Origin: Gemmiger sp. An194
GTDB lineage: Bacteria; Bacillota; Clostridia; Oscillospirales; Ruminococcaceae
NCBI RefSeq assembly: GCF_002160145.1
Contig: NZ_NFKA01000006.1
Span: 62,001-126,000 of the forward strand
Direction: 5' to 3'
DNA: 64,000 nucleotides
Of the stretch, positions 50,908 through 60,129 are shown piece by piece. Each line of letters opens with the position of its first letter. The stretch's first letter is position 1. Both the position numbers and the translations under genes were made by a program. The notes beneath the pieces were generated by a model. It ran no database searches. It was not told the DNA's origin and saw nothing but the letters and a program-made list of their open reading frames with translations.

Positions 50908-51190
50908 TAAAAACCCTTTAGGAACTAAAGGGCGCACTTCTATACTCTCCTAACGGGAGTATCGTGCGTCCTGCGGAGCTTTATTCTCCGTCAGCAGGAG
51001 AATACTGCATGACCGAGAATGTTGCGTCACTTCGTTCCGTCAAGGTGCCTACGCCCCCTTGCGCTGCTAAAGCGGCTACCCCCTGTGGGCTTGCCGTCCG
51101 CAAACGGTTTTGACAAACCGTTTGCCGCCAGCAAGTTTGAAGATTAGACATAAACAAATCCTCCGCATGGTCTAAGCCATACGGAGGATT
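50888..51190. other. Dyad-rich non-coding end of the island
   Basis: No gene is visible. Perfect or near-perfect hairpins follow one another: CCCTTTAG/CTAAAGGG near 50914; an imperfect stem with ACTC/GAGT and GCGCAC/GTGCGT arms near 50932-50970; GCAAACGGTTT-TGAC-AAACCGTTTGC at 51100-51125; and AATCCTCCGCATGG/CCATACGGAGGATT (one mismatch) at 51157-51190. The run of structured DNA resembles the ends or transfer-origin regions of clostridial integrative elements. The last hairpin may terminate transcription. Confidence 0.6.
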
Positions 51191-51232
51191 AACTGTTTTA
51201 CGGACACCCGTCTATCCGCCGGGGCTTTTTCC
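51191..51232 (-). repeat. Right inverted repeat of the island
   Basis: Read on the minus strand from 51232 it begins GGAAAAAGCCCCGGCG and continues to GGGTGTCCGTAAAACAGT, mirroring the left end at 48147. Confidence 0.8.
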
Positions 51233-51266
51233 GTGCTGTGTGTATATGCAAAGAAAACGAAAAGAT

Positions 51267-51920
51267 TTAGTTGTCGACCAGCTGGCCGCTCACGATGTAG
51301 ACCACCCACTCCGCCAGGTTGGTGGAATGGTCGCTCATGCGCTCCAGGTACTTGGCGATCATCAGCTGATCCACCCGCTGACGCACCTCTTCCGGGTGCT
51401 GCTGCATCCGGGTGCACAGCTCCTCGCCCACCTGCAGGAAGTAATCGTCCTGCAGATCGTCCTGCCCGATCACGGCGCGGGCCTTCTCCTCGCTCAGCTC
51501 CACGAAGGCATTCACGGTGTCCTTCACCATGGTCTTCATCAGGCAGAACATCTTCTCCATGGGAGCGGGCAGCTCCACGGCGGGCTTGGCCGCCAGCTGG
51601 ATGATGTACTCGGAGATATCGCTGCAATGGTCGGCGATGCGCTCCAGATCCGAGATCATGCGCATGATGGAGGCAATGCGCCGCCAGTCACCGGCCACCG
51701 GGGTCTGGGTGAGCACCAGCTCCAGGCAGGCTTTTTCAATGTTGCGTTCCATCTGGTCGATGGTTTCGTCGCCGTCAATGATGGCCTGAGCGGTCTTCAT
51801 GTCCAGCTTCTGCAGGGCCTTCCAGGTCTGGTCAATGGAAGTCTCGATGGTCAGGCCCATCTGCTTCACTGCGTCGTACAGCGCCTGCAGGTCGTTGTTG
51901 TAATTGATGCGTGTCATCAT
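51267..51920 (-). CDS. phoU: Phosphate signalling complex protein PhoU
   Basis: A 217-residue all-helical protein with two PhoU repeats. The metal-binding motifs are ERIADHCSDISEY (first half) and ERMSDHSTNLAEW (second half). It restrains the Pst transporter and phosphate signalling when phosphate is ample. GGGAGGA precedes the start at 51920; an adjacent ATG follows at once. It is the last gene of the pst operon, 17 bp after pstB. The right end of the foreign island lies about 35 bp beyond its stop. Confidence 0.95.
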   Translation of the reverse strand: MMTRINYNNDLQALYDAVKQMGLTIETSIDQTWKALQKLDMKTAQAIIDGDETIDQMERNIEKACLELVLTQTPVAGDWRRIASIMRMISDLERIADHCSDISEYIIQLAAKPAVELPAPMEKMFCLMKTMVKDTVNAFVELSEEKARAVIGQDDLQDDYFLQVGEELCTRMQQHPEEVRQRVDQLMIAKYLERMSDHSTNLAEWVVYIVSGQLVDN

Positions 51921-51937
51921 AGTATCAGATTCCTCCC

Positions 51938-52699
51938 TTAGCCGAACCGTCCGGTGATGTATTCTTCCGTCTTGGGGTTCTTGGGATTGGCGAACAGCTC
52001 CCTGGTGGGGCCGTACTCGATCAGAGAGCCCAGCAGGAAGAATGCGGTCTGGTCGGAAATACGGGCGGCCTGCTGCATGTTGTGGGTAACAATGACCACC
52101 GTGTAGTCCTTCTTCAGCTCGTCCATCAGGTCCTCGATGCGCAGGGTGCTGCCCGGGTCCAGAGCACTGGTGGGTTCGTCCATCAGCAGCACATCCGGCT
52201 GCACCGCCAGCGCGCGGGCGATGCACAGGCGCTGCTGCTGGCCGCCGGAAAGACCCAGCGCGCTCTTCTTCAGCCGGTCCTTCACCTCATCCCAGATGGC
52301 GGCGCCGCGCAGGCTCTTCTCCACCAGCTCATCCAGCTCCTTCTTGCTGTGGTTGCCGTGCAGGCGGGGGCCGTAGGCCACGTTGTCGTAGATGCTCATG
52401 GGAAACGGATTGGGCTTCTGGAACACCATGCCGATGCGGCGGCGCAGGTCGGTCACGTCCACATCCTTGTCCAGGATGTTCTTGCCGTGGAACAGAGCCT
52501 CGCCGGTGATGCGCACATTGGGCACCAGGTCATTCATCCGGTTCAGGGTCTTTAAGAAGGTGGACTTGCCGCAGCCGGAGGGACCGATCAGGGCGGTGAT
52601 CTTCTTTTCGGGGATGGCGATGTTGATGCCCTTCAGCGCCTCGGTCTCGCCGTAATACAGATGCAGGTCCTTTGCCTGCAGGATCGCATTTTCGCTCAT
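51938..52699 (-). CDS. pstB: Phosphate ABC transporter ATP-binding protein
   Basis: A 253-residue ATPase energising the Pst importer. Walker [10 protein letters not shown] near 40, signature [19 protein letters not shown] near 147 and Walker [14 protein letters not shown] are all present. The PstB-specific [21 protein letters not shown] is clear. It lies between pstA (13 bp away) and phoU in the operon. Confidence 0.97.
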   Translation of the reverse strand: MSENAILQAKDLHLYYGETEALKGINIAIPEKKITALIGPSGCGKSTFLKTLNRMNDLVPNVRITGEALFHGKNILDKDVDVTDLRRRIGMVFQKPNPFPMSIYDNVAYGPRLHGNHSKKELDELVEKSLRGAAIWDEVKDRLKKSALGLSGGQQQRLCIARALAVQPDVLLMDEPTSALDPGSTLRIEDLMDELKKDYTVVIVTHNMQQAARISDQTAFFLLGSLIEYGPTRELFANPKNPKTEEYITGRFG

Positions 52700-52712
52700 G
52701 TTGGCTGCTCCT

Positions 52713-53564
52713 TTACTTCTTCTGCTTCATTTTAATCTGTACCAGACGGGTGGCCATGTTGATCAGGAATACCAGGATCAGCAGGATGGCCGCAATGGCG
52801 AAGGCCACCTCGAACTCGCCGCGCTCGGCGGCGTACATGTACAGCGCGACGGACAGGGTGCCGCCACCCCGGGTGTAGGCATCAAAAATGTTGGAGGCGA
52901 TGATGGTGGCGCTGCCCGCGGTGAACAGCAGGGCGGCGCTTTCGCCCACGATACGGCCCACCGCCAGGATGCAGCCGGTGATGATGCCGCTGATGGAGGA
53001 GGGCAGCACGATGGTGCGGATCATGTACCACCGGGTGGCCCCCAGGCCCAGCGCGCCCTCCCGGTAACCGGCGGGCACGGTCTTCAGGCTCTCCTGGGTG
53101 GTGCGGATGATGGTGGGCAGGATCATAATGACCAGGGTCAGGCTGCCGGACAAAAGGCTCGAGCCGAAGCCCAGCATCTGCACGAAGACCAGCATGCCCA
53201 CCAGGCCGTAGATGATACTGGGGATACCGGCCAGGGTCTCGGTGGTGAACTCCACCACCTTGATGAAGGTCTTGCTGGTGGCGTACTCGGTCAGGTAGAC
53301 CGCCGCGCCCACGCCCAGAGGCAGGGCGATGATCAGGGTCAGCACAATGATGTAAAGGGTGTTGAGCAGGTTCGGCAGGATGCCGATGGTGTCCTTAATG
53401 ACACTGGGTTTGGTGGAGAGCAGCTGCCAGGTGATGTTGGGGATGCCCCGCACAAAGATGTAGCCCAGCAGAGCCACCAGAACGGCCACGGTCAGGAAGG
53501 CACTGCCGTAAACCAGCACCTTCAGCACGTTCGCCTTTGCTTTACGCTTTGCAGAATGGCTCAC
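52713..53564 (-). CDS. pstA: Phosphate ABC transporter permease PstA
   Basis: A 283-residue inner-membrane permease with six helices. [19 protein letters not shown] and the EAA-loop sequence [21 protein letters not shown] are typical. The start is GTG at 53564 after GGGGGGAG, overlapping the pstC stop by four bases (GTGA). It forms the channel with PstC. Confidence 0.95.
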   Translation of the reverse strand: MSHSAKRKAKANVLKVLVYGSAFLTVAVLVALLGYIFVRGIPNITWQLLSTKPSVIKDTIGILPNLLNTLYIIVLTLIIALPLGVGAAVYLTEYATSKTFIKVVEFTTETLAGIPSIIYGLVGMLVFVQMLGFGSSLLSGSLTLVIMILPTIIRTTQESLKTVPAGYREGALGLGATRWYMIRTIVLPSSISGIITGCILAVGRIVGESAALLFTAGSATIIASNIFDAYTRGGGTLSVALYMYAAERGEFEVAFAIAAILLILVFLINMATRLVQIKMKQKK

Positions 53565-54433
53565 TGTTTCTCCCCCCGTTTCAAAAAGGTATTGAGCAGC
53601 CAGTTGATGAGCATGATGAACACGAACAGAACCAGGCCGATGCTGAACAGGGCCTGCTTCTGCAGGCTGCCGTCCGCCGCGTAGCTCATCTCGCTGGCCA
53701 CGGCGGTGGTCAGGAAACGTACGCTCTTGAACAGGCCGGGCATGTTGGCCACGTTGCCGGCCACCATCATCACGGCCATGGCCTCGCCCACGGCACGGCC
53801 CGCGCCCAGCACGATGCCGGCCACGATGCCGCTGCGGGCAGCGGGCACGCTCACCTTGAACACGGTCTCAATCCAGGTGGCGCCCAGGCCCAGGCTGGCC
53901 TCCTCATACTCGGGCGGAACGGCCCGCAGGGCGGTCTCGCTCACCGAGATGATGTTGGGCAGAACCATGATGGCCAGCACCAGAATGGCGCTGAGCAGGC
54001 AGCTGCCGCTCTTCAGCTCCAAGGCCTTCATCACAGCGGGCACCAGTACGATCATGCCGATCAGGCCGTAGACCACGCTGGGGATGCCGGCCAGCAGCTC
54101 CACCGCAGGCCGCACCAGAGCGGCCAGCTTGGGAGGTGCCAGCTTTGCCAGGAACACGGCGGTGAGCACGCCCACCGGCACGCCGATGATCAGCGCGCCC
54201 ACCATGCCCCACACACTGGTCAGGATGAAGGGCAGGATACCGAACTGGGGCTCGGACGCGGTGGATTTCCAAACGGTGCCCAGCAGAAAGTCCACCGGGC
54301 CGATCTTGATGATGGCGGGCAGGCCGGCCCACACCATGTAGATGGTGATGAGCGCCACCGCCGCGATGGAGACCATGCCGCAGATAAAGAACACTGCGTT
54401 CATGATCCGCTCAATGCTCTGTTTCAGTTTCAT
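53561..54433 (-). CDS. pstC: Phosphate ABC transporter permease PstC
   Basis: A 290-residue permease with six helices; AGIPSVVYGLIGMIVLVPAV and EEASLGLGATWIETVFKVSVP are the matching channel and EAA segments. AGAGGAAAAGCGC precedes the ATG at 54433. It is separated from pstS by 348 bp holding a MITE-like repeat, so its transcript may come from read-through or a separate start. Confidence 0.95.
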   Translation of the reverse strand: MKLKQSIERIMNAVFFICGMVSIAAVALITIYMVWAGLPAIIKIGPVDFLLGTVWKSTASEPQFGILPFILTSVWGMVGALIIGVPVGVLTAVFLAKLAPPKLAALVRPAVELLAGIPSVVYGLIGMIVLVPAVMKALELKSGSCLLSAILVLAIMVLPNIISVSETALRAVPPEYEEASLGLGATWIETVFKVSVPAARSGIVAGIVLGAGRAVGEAMAVMMVAGNVANMPGLFKSVRFLTTAVASEMSYAADGSLQKQALFSIGLVLFVFIMLINWLLNTFLKRGEKQ

Positions 54434-54543
54434 AGCGCTTTTCCTCTTCGTTACTCGCTTTACACACACTGCGGTTTTTCCGCAAAAAAGCCGCCGGAAT
54501 CTGCGTGGATACGTATTTTCCGGCGGCGGGTTGCCTAACTCTT

Positions 54544-54718
54544 GGGCACCACCGCACAATTCACGCCTTGCGGCTCAGGTGGCGCATCACCCCAAGATTT
54601 TCCGCCAGGTTTTCCAAAAATGCTCGTCAATCCAGCCAAGGATTGTCTGCGCTTTTTGGTTCACCTTGCAAAAAATTTTCTGGCGCGCTCCACCACCTGG
54701 AATCATGCGGTGCTGCCC
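54544..54718. mobile_element. MITE-like repeat, copy 2, between pstS and pstC
   Basis: About 175 bp, homologous to 24268-24447 but inverted. The terminal repeats are GGGCACCACCGCACAATTC and the complement of GAATCATGCGGTGCTGCCC (two or three mismatches). Internal blocks such as TTTCCAAAAATGCTCGTCAA and GCGCTTTTTGGTTCA match the other copy. There is no other feature in the 348-bp pstS-pstC gap. Confidence 0.85.
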
Positions 54719-54781
54719 CTACTTCATTTCGCCGGCATGCCGACCTTTGAGGGTGTCAGGCGAAGGCATATAGCCTTCTTG

Positions 54782-55672
54782 TTAAACCATGGGTACCGCG
54801 CCGGCGGCAGCGATCAGCTCAGCGGCTTCCTCGCTCAGAGCGAAGTCGTAGAAGGCCTGAGCCTGAGCGCTCAGCTCCTCGCCCTCCTTGGTGGCGAACA
54901 CGAAGGGGCGCTGGATCTTGTAGCTGCCGTCCTTGACGGTCTCCTCGCTGGCGGCAACGCCGTCCACGGTGACCATCTTCACGTTGTCGTCAACGCTGGC
55001 CAGAGAAACGTAGCCGAAGGCGTTGGGGTTAGCGGCAACACCGGCCAGAACGGCGCCGGTGCTGGTCAGCTCCTGCTCGTAAGCGCACTTGTCTTCCACG
55101 CCAACGATGCTCTCGAAGCCGTCGCGGGTACCGGAACCAGCCTCACGGCCGATCAGGACCACGGGGGCGTCAGGGCCGCCCACCTCGCTCCAGTTGGTGA
55201 TCTCGCCGGTAGCGAGCCCCGCGATCTGCTCCAGGCTCAGGTCCGTGGCGGTGTTCTCGGTGTTTACCACGATGGCGATGCCGTCCAGGGCGAAGGTGGT
55301 CTCCTTCAGGCCCTTGGAGATCTCCTCTTCCTTCAGAGCGCGGCTGGACAGGCCGATGTCCAGGGTGCCGTCGGCGGCACCGGTCACGCCGGCGCTGCTG
55401 CCGGTGGGATCATAAGTAACGTCCACGCCGGGGTTGGCTTCCATGAAAGCCTCGCTCAGAGCGCCGATCACCTTCTCCACGCTGGTGGAGCCGCCGGTGG
55501 CTACCGCGCCGCTCAGGTCGGCGGTGGTCTCTTCGGCAGTGCCGGCGGTGGTGGAACCCGCGGTGGAACCGGTGGTGCTGGTGGTGGCGGTGCTCTCAGA
55601 GCCGCCGCAGGCTACCAGACCGGCAGCCATAACACATGCAATAGCCATTGCCATAAAACGCTTCATTTTCAT
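54782..55672 (-). CDS. pstS: Phosphate-binding lipoprotein PstS
   Basis: A 296-residue exported lipoprotein: signal segment MAIACVMAAGLVACGG with the lipid Cys near 24, then a Thr/Ser/Gly-rich linker. Phosphate-contact segments GSTSVEKVIGAL, YDPTGSSAGVTGAADG and GREAGSGTRDGF are the PstS pattern. It captures phosphate for PstCAB. GGGAG precedes the ATG at 55672. It heads the operon. Confidence 0.95.
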   Translation of the reverse strand: MKMKRFMAMAIACVMAAGLVACGGSESTATTSTTGSTAGSTTAGTAEETTADLSGAVATGGSTSVEKVIGALSEAFMEANPGVDVTYDPTGSSAGVTGAADGTLDIGLSSRALKEEEISKGLKETTFALDGIAIVVNTENTATDLSLEQIAGLATGEITNWSEVGGPDAPVVLIGREAGSGTRDGFESIVGVEDKCAYEQELTSTGAVLAGVAANPNAFGYVSLASVDDNVKMVTVDGVAASEETVKDGSYKIQRPFVFATKEGEELSAQAQAFYDFALSEEAAELIAAAGAVPMV

Positions 55673-56148
55673 TTTTCTCTTACTCCCTCTTCGTCTCAAT
55701 TCATTCCAATGAATTTCTTCCGCTCTCCCCGCTCCTGTGGGGGCGGAGTTTCGGTCTCGCTTGCGCTTCGCTTTCCCGCGAAACTGGTATCATTATACCG
55801 CCCGGTTTGCAAAATCCGCCCGCATGGTTCGGTTAGGCTTTTGTTAAACTGCCCAATCTTTTTGTAAAGAAATTTTACAAAACCACGAACCCTCGCCCTT
55901 TCGGCCCGGCGCAATGTTAAGTTTATGTTTGTGAGAAATTTCACCACCCCGCAACCCGGCATTCCGGCCAACACCGGCGGCTTTCCTTATTTATATAGGC
56001 AGCCGGCGGATTCGCTCTGCCAAATCACCCTTTTAAAGTAAAAAAGTCTTGACGAAAGCACCAAACAGGTTCTATAATGGTCACATTATAAAAGCCAATC
56101 ACAGGCGGCGGCGCATATCCACCGGCCGCAAAAGGGAGGACCTGTTTC
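55673..56148. promoter_or_regulatory. Divergent pstS/ilvE regulatory region
   Basis: No gene is visible in 476 bp. On the minus strand TATAAT lies at 55792-55797, a candidate -10 for pstS without a good -35, as is usual for activator-dependent phosphate genes. TTAACA- and TTTACA-like words occur on the minus strand near 55842-55847, 55863-55868 and 55915-55920, roughly in step with PhoP/PhoB-type boxes, but the match is weak. The ilvE promoter is listed separately. Confidence 0.5.
56049..56078 (+). promoter_or_regulatory. Promoter of ilvE
   Basis: TTGACG, 18-bp spacer, TATAAT, about 70 bp upstream of the start. Confidence 0.85.
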
Positions 56149-57216
56149 ATGTTGGAGATCAAAGTAACCCAAACCACCACACCCAAGGCAAAGCCCGATG
56201 AGAACAATCTGGGCTTCGGCACCCATTACACCGACCATATGTTCCGCATGGACTACACCGAGGGCCAGGGCTGGCATTCCGCCCGCATCGAGCCCTATCA
56301 GCCCATCTCGCTGGACCCTGCCGCCATGGTCTTCCACTATGCCCAGGAGAGCTTTGAGGGCATGAAGGCCTACCGCACCGCCGAGGGCCAGGTGCAGCTG
56401 TTCCGCCCGGAGAAGAACGCCGAGCGTTTGCAGAGTACCCACGAGCGTCTGTGCATCCCCACCATCCCGGTGGAGGACTTCGTGCAGGCGGTGAAGGCTC
56501 TGGTGGATGTGGACCGTGACTGGGTACCCAGCGCTCCCGGCACCAGCCTGTATCTGCGCCCCTTCACCATTGCCACCGAGCCTCACCTGGGCGTAAAGCC
56601 CAGCGAGACCTATGCCTTCATCATCATCGCCTCTCCCTCCGGCGCCTACTACGCCGAGGGCCTGGACCCGGTGAAGATCTACGTGGAGGATGAGTATGTG
56701 CGCGCCACGCCCGGCGGCACCGGCTTCATCAAGTGCGGCGGCAACTACGCGGCCAGCCTGGCGGGCCAGATGAAGGCCCACGACCTGGGCTACAGCCAGG
56801 TGCTCTGGCTGGACGGCGTGGAGCGCAAGTACGTGGAGGAAGTGGGCAGCATGAACTGCTTCTTCAAGATCGACGGCGTCATCCGCACCGCCCCCACCGT
56901 GGGCACCGTGCTGCCCGGCATCACCCGCATGAGCTGCATCGAGCTGCTGCGTGACTGGGGCTACACCGTGGACTGCGACAGCCGCCTGTCCATCCAGGAG
57001 GTCATGGACGCCGCCCATGCCGGCAAGCTGGAAGAGGTGTTCGGCACCGGCACCGCCGCGGTGGTCAGCCCGGTGGGCAAGCTGTACTACGAGGGCGACG
57101 AGGTGACCGTGAACGACGGCAACATCGGTCAGGTGACCCAGCGCCTGTACGACACCCTCACCGGCATCCAGTGGGGCGTTCTGCCCGACGAAAAGGGCTG
57201 GATCGTGAAGGTCTGA
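56149..57216 (+). CDS. ilvE: Branched-chain amino acid aminotransferase
   Basis: A 355-residue fold-type IV PLP enzyme that interconverts branched-chain amino acids and 2-oxo acids with glutamate. FHYAQESFEGMKAYR and LYLRPFTIATEPHLGV are the bacterial long-form BCAT pattern. The PLP lysine lies in GGTGFIKCGGNYAASL near residue 195, with EVGSMNCFF following. AGGGAGG precedes the ATG. A single gene with its own promoter and terminator. Confidence 0.95.
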   Translation: MLEIKVTQTTTPKAKPDENNLGFGTHYTDHMFRMDYTEGQGWHSARIEPYQPISLDPAAMVFHYAQESFEGMKAYRTAEGQVQLFRPEKNAERLQSTHERLCIPTIPVEDFVQAVKALVDVDRDWVPSAPGTSLYLRPFTIATEPHLGVKPSETYAFIIIASPSGAYYAEGLDPVKIYVEDEYVRATPGGTGFIKCGGNYAASLAGQMKAHDLGYSQVLWLDGVERKYVEEVGSMNCFFKIDGVIRTAPTVGTVLPGITRMSCIELLRDWGYTVDCDSRLSIQEVMDAAHAGKLEEVFGTGTAAVVSPVGKLYYEGDEVTVNDGNIGQVTQRLYDTLTGIQWGVLPDEKGWIVKV

Positions 57217-57239
57217 TTGCTTCTTTTTCAACACAAAGC

Positions 57240-57275
57240 AAAAAGGCATCGGGAATTTTCCCGATGCCTTTTTTG
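57240..57275. terminator. Bidirectional terminator after ilvE
   Basis: A 15-bp stem (AAAAAGGCATCGGGA/TCCCGATGCCTTTTT) lies between convergent ilvE and the amino-acid transporter ATPase gene. Confidence 0.92.
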
Positions 57276-57299
57276 CTTGTTTTGTTTTCTGTTTGAGGC

Positions 57300-58049
57300 T
57301 CAGCCCTGCCGGAAGCGGGCCAGGAACTCGGCGGTGCGCTCACTTTTCGGCTGCTCGAACAGCTGGGCCGGTTCGCCCTCCTCGCAGATCACGCCGTCGG
57401 CCATGAACACCACATGGTTGCTCACGTCCCGGGCGAAGGCCATCTCGTGGGTGACCACGATCATGGTCATGCCCTCAGCGGCCAGCTTCTGCATTACGTT
57501 CAGCACCTCGCCCACCATCTCCGGGTCCAGGGCGCTGGTGGGCTCGTCGAAGAGCAGCAGCTCCGGCTCCATGGCAAGGGCGCGGGCGATGGCCACACGC
57601 TGCTGCTGGCCGCCGGAAAGCTGGCTGGGCTTGGCGTTCACATATTCGGCCATGCCCACCTTTTCCAGGTAGAACAGAGCCTTCTGCTCCGCCTCGGCCT
57701 TGCTGCGCTTGAGCGCCTTGCGCTGGCCCAGCATGCAGTTCTCCAGCACGGTCAGGTTGGAGAACAGGTTGAAGGACTGGAACACCATGCCCACCTTGGT
57801 GCGGTAGGCGGGGATGTTGGCGCTCTCGCCAATGTTCTGCCCGTGGAACAGAATCTCGCCGCCGGAGGGAGTCTCCAGCAGGTTCAAACAGCGCAGCAGC
57901 GTGGACTTGCCGCTGCCGGAGGGGCCGATGATGGTGGTCACATCGCCCTTGCGTACGGTGAAGTTGATGTCCCGCAGGATCTCCCGCGGGCCGAAGGATT
58001 TATTCAGGTGGCGCACCTCTACGATAGCGCCGGTTTCGGTGGTATTCAT
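57300..58049 (-). CDS. Amino-acid ABC transporter ATP-binding protein
   Basis: A 249-residue ATPase of the polar amino acid (GlnQ/HisP) family. Walker [10 protein letters not shown] near 40, [20 protein letters not shown] as signature and [19 protein letters not shown] as Walker [18 protein letters not shown] is family-specific. It is 19 bp after the fused binding-protein/permease gene. A lysine riboswitch controls the operon, so lysine is the predicted substrate. Confidence 0.95.
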   Translation of the reverse strand: MNTTETGAIVEVRHLNKSFGPREILRDINFTVRKGDVTTIIGPSGSGKSTLLRCLNLLETPSGGEILFHGQNIGESANIPAYRTKVGMVFQSFNLFSNLTVLENCMLGQRKALKRSKAEAEQKALFYLEKVGMAEYVNAKPSQLSGGQQQRVAIARALAMEPELLLFDEPTSALDPEMVGEVLNVMQKLAAEGMTMIVVTHEMAFARDVSNHVVFMADGVICEEGEPAQLFEQPKSERTAEFLARFRQG

Positions 58050-58068
58050 CTTGCTCGTCCCCCTTTTC

Positions 58069-59709
58069 TCACAGGTCCAGGTTGCCGGTGCGCGGCTTGC
58101 CGTGCTCCACATAGGGAGGGGCGTTCAGGCCGCCGGTCTGCTTCACCAGCGCATAGCTGGATTCGCCGTCCATCCGCTTTTCCACCCAGCGCAGAATGGC
58201 CGAGCAGACCAGGGTCATCCCCAGATAGATGGCCATCTCGATCACTGCCGAGGGGAAGTAGGCATAGGTCGCGCCCACCACGCCCTTGTGGATGCTGAAC
58301 AGCTCGGCCACGCCGATGATGAACAGCACGGAAGTATCCTTGATGTTGATGATCAGGTTGTTGCCGATCTGGGGCATGATGTTGCGCAGCGCCTGGGGCA
58401 GAATGATGCTGGTCATGGTCTGCACGTGGGTCAGGCCGATGGCCTTGGCGCCCTCAGTCTGGCCCACCGGGATGGACAGGATGCCGCCGCGCACCGACTC
58501 AGCCATGTAAGCGCCGGTGTTCACCGACACGATCACCAGAGCGGCGGTCCACATATCCAGGTTCCAGCCGAACAGGAAGGCCGCGCCGTAGAAAATGAGC
58601 ACCGCCTGCAGGATCATGGGGGTGCCGCGGAAAACCTCCACATACACCCGCAGCACGGCGCGGGCCGCGCCCAGCAGAATCTTCTTGCCCATGCCGTCCC
58701 GCTTTTCCACCGGGATGGTCTGCACGATGCCGCAGCCAAGGCCGATCACACAGCCGATGGCGGTGCAGATCACCGCGATCACCACGGTGATGCCCGCGCC
58801 CTTCAGGTAGCTGGTGCCGTAGTTCTGCAAAAGATACCCGATCTGGGCGAAGAAGCCCTCGGGGAGACCGTCGCTCAGGGGCTGGATGGCGATGGCCTCA
58901 TCCATCATGGCGTTGTAGTCGTCCTCGGTCATGGTGTTCAGTACGCCGTTGATGGCATCCTTCAATTCGGTGTTGCCCTTCTGCACCGAGATGCCGATGT
59001 TCACATCCTCGCTGGAGACCACGAAGTTGTCCTCGCTGTCGTTGAAGTCCAGCAGCACAAAGTCGCTGTAGGCATTCAGAGCCGCCTTGGCGGTGGGGAT
59101 GTCGGTGACCACCAGATTTGCCCGGCCGGTCTCCAGCGCCATCAGCATGGCGGGGGCGGATTCCTGGGGGGTAAGGATGGTGGCGTCCGGAATCTGGGGC
59201 AGACAGCCATCGTACCAAATGGTGCCCAGCTGACTGGTGGCGGTGGCGCCCGCCAGCTCGCTCAGGCCCTGGGCCTGGGCATAAGGGCTGTCGACCCGGG
59301 TCAGGCCCACGATGGATGCGTAGAAATAGGGGGCGGTGAAATCCACCGACTCCAGCCGTTCACTGGTGATGGACTGGCCCGCAATTACACAGTCCACGGT
59401 GCCGCTCTGCACGGCGGGCACCAGGGAATCCCAGTCCAGCCGCACGATCTCCAGCTCCATGCCCAGCGCCTCGGCGATCTTTTTGGCCATCATCACATCA
59501 TAGCCGTTGGCGTAGTCGGCGCTGTCCTTGATGGGCACCGCGCCGTTGGAAGAATCCGGCTGGGTCCAGTTGTAGGGGGCGTAGGCACATTCCATGGCCA
59601 CGGTCAGGGTGTTGTCGTCCAGCACGCTGCCCTCGGCCGAAACGGCCAGACCGCCGGGAAGGGCGGCAAACAGCAGCAGCGCCAGCACAAGGCTTGCGAT
59701 CTTTTTCAT
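58069..59709 (-). CDS. Amino-acid ABC transporter, fused binding protein and permease
   Basis: A 546-residue fusion. Residues 1-25 are a signal peptide ([22 protein letters not shown]). About 30-275 form a type 3 binding protein ([12 protein letters not shown], then [20 protein letters not shown] and FTAPYF). About 290-515 form the permease, with [17 protein letters not shown] and the EAA loop [20 protein letters not shown]. The fusion tethers the receptor to the channel. The lysine riboswitch upstream predicts lysine uptake. Confidence 0.94.
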   Translation of the reverse strand: MKKIASLVLALLLFAALPGGLAVSAEGSVLDDNTLTVAMECAYAPYNWTQPDSSNGAVPIKDSADYANGYDVMMAKKIAEALGMELEIVRLDWDSLVPAVQSGTVDCVIAGQSITSERLESVDFTAPYFYASIVGLTRVDSPYAQAQGLSELAGATATSQLGTIWYDGCLPQIPDATILTPQESAPAMLMALETGRANLVVTDIPTAKAALNAYSDFVLLDFNDSEDNFVVSSEDVNIGISVQKGNTELKDAINGVLNTMTEDDYNAMMDEAIAIQPLSDGLPEGFFAQIGYLLQNYGTSYLKGAGITVVIAVICTAIGCVIGLGCGIVQTIPVEKRDGMGKKILLGAARAVLRVYVEVFRGTPMILQAVLIFYGAAFLFGWNLDMWTAALVIVSVNTGAYMAESVRGGILSIPVGQTEGAKAIGLTHVQTMTSIILPQALRNIMPQIGNNLIINIKDTSVLFIIGVAELFSIHKGVVGATYAYFPSAVIEMAIYLGMTLVCSAILRWVEKRMDGESSYALVKQTGGLNAPPYVEHGKPRTGNLDL

Positions 59710-59750
59710 TGTGTTTTTCCTCCTTTTGCTTTACCGCTGCCCGCCACGCA

Positions 59751-59788
59751 AAAAAACGGGGCTGCTTTCCTTTCGAAAAGCAGCCCCG
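59751..59788 (-). terminator. Attenuator terminator of the lysine riboswitch
   Basis: A 12-bp stem (CGGGGCTGCTTT/AAAGCAGCCCCG) followed by seven T, between the aptamer and the first gene: the expression platform of a switch that is off when lysine is high. Confidence 0.88.
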
Positions 59789-59867
59789 CGGAAGTCTCTG
59801 TGCGCACCGCGAAGGAACGCGGCACGTTGCAGGCAGCCCCGGCCGGGCCGCCCCTTCGGTTTCCCTT

Positions 59868-60036
59868 GGATAGCGCTTCACGAAAAAACTTCGTGACAGT
59901 CCGGCGGATCTTCTCCGCCAGCCCAGGCAAGCGCACCCCAGACCGGGTTCGCTTCCTTCGGCGGTGTTTCCTTTCGGTGCGGCGGGGGTCTGCCCCGAAT
60001 GCCGCGCGCTACTCTTAAACACCGCGCCTCTATCAC
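59868..60036 (-). ncRNA. Lysine riboswitch (L box) aptamer
   Basis: On the minus strand the aptamer opens GATAGAGGCGCG, with TTAAGAGTA next, then GAAAGGAAACACCGCCGAAG, TGGGCTGGCGG, GGACTGTCACGAAG and the closing GCGCTATCC, which pairs with the opening GATAG to form P1. These are the conserved blocks of the L box in order. It controls the amino-acid transporter downstream through the terminator at 59751-59788. Confidence 0.92.
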
Positions 60037-60057
60037 AGCGATATGAATTTAGTTGCC

Positions 60058-60086
60058 ATATTACTCTATTTTCCACAGCTTGTCAA
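60058..60086 (-). promoter_or_regulatory. Promoter of the lysine riboswitch/transporter operon
   Basis: TTGACA, 17-bp spacer, TAATAT, ending about 20 bp before the aptamer. Confidence 0.9.
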
Positions 60087-60129
60087 GCCGCTGTGGAAAA
60101 TTTGGTCTTTTTTGTAATCAAATCCGGCT

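Larger units (their letters stand above)
48147..51232. mobile_element. AT-richer 3.1-kb island bounded by inverted repeats
   Basis: Between host genes of much higher GC lies a 3.1-kb segment that starts and ends with inverted copies of a sequence beginning GGAAAAAGCCCCGGCG. It holds a broken tnpV, a zinc-ribbon gene, the MarR-radical SAM-radical SAM operon and a dyad-rich non-coding end. No transposase or integrase is present, so it is a relic or depends on enzymes in trans. No target duplication is obvious. Confidence 0.75.
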
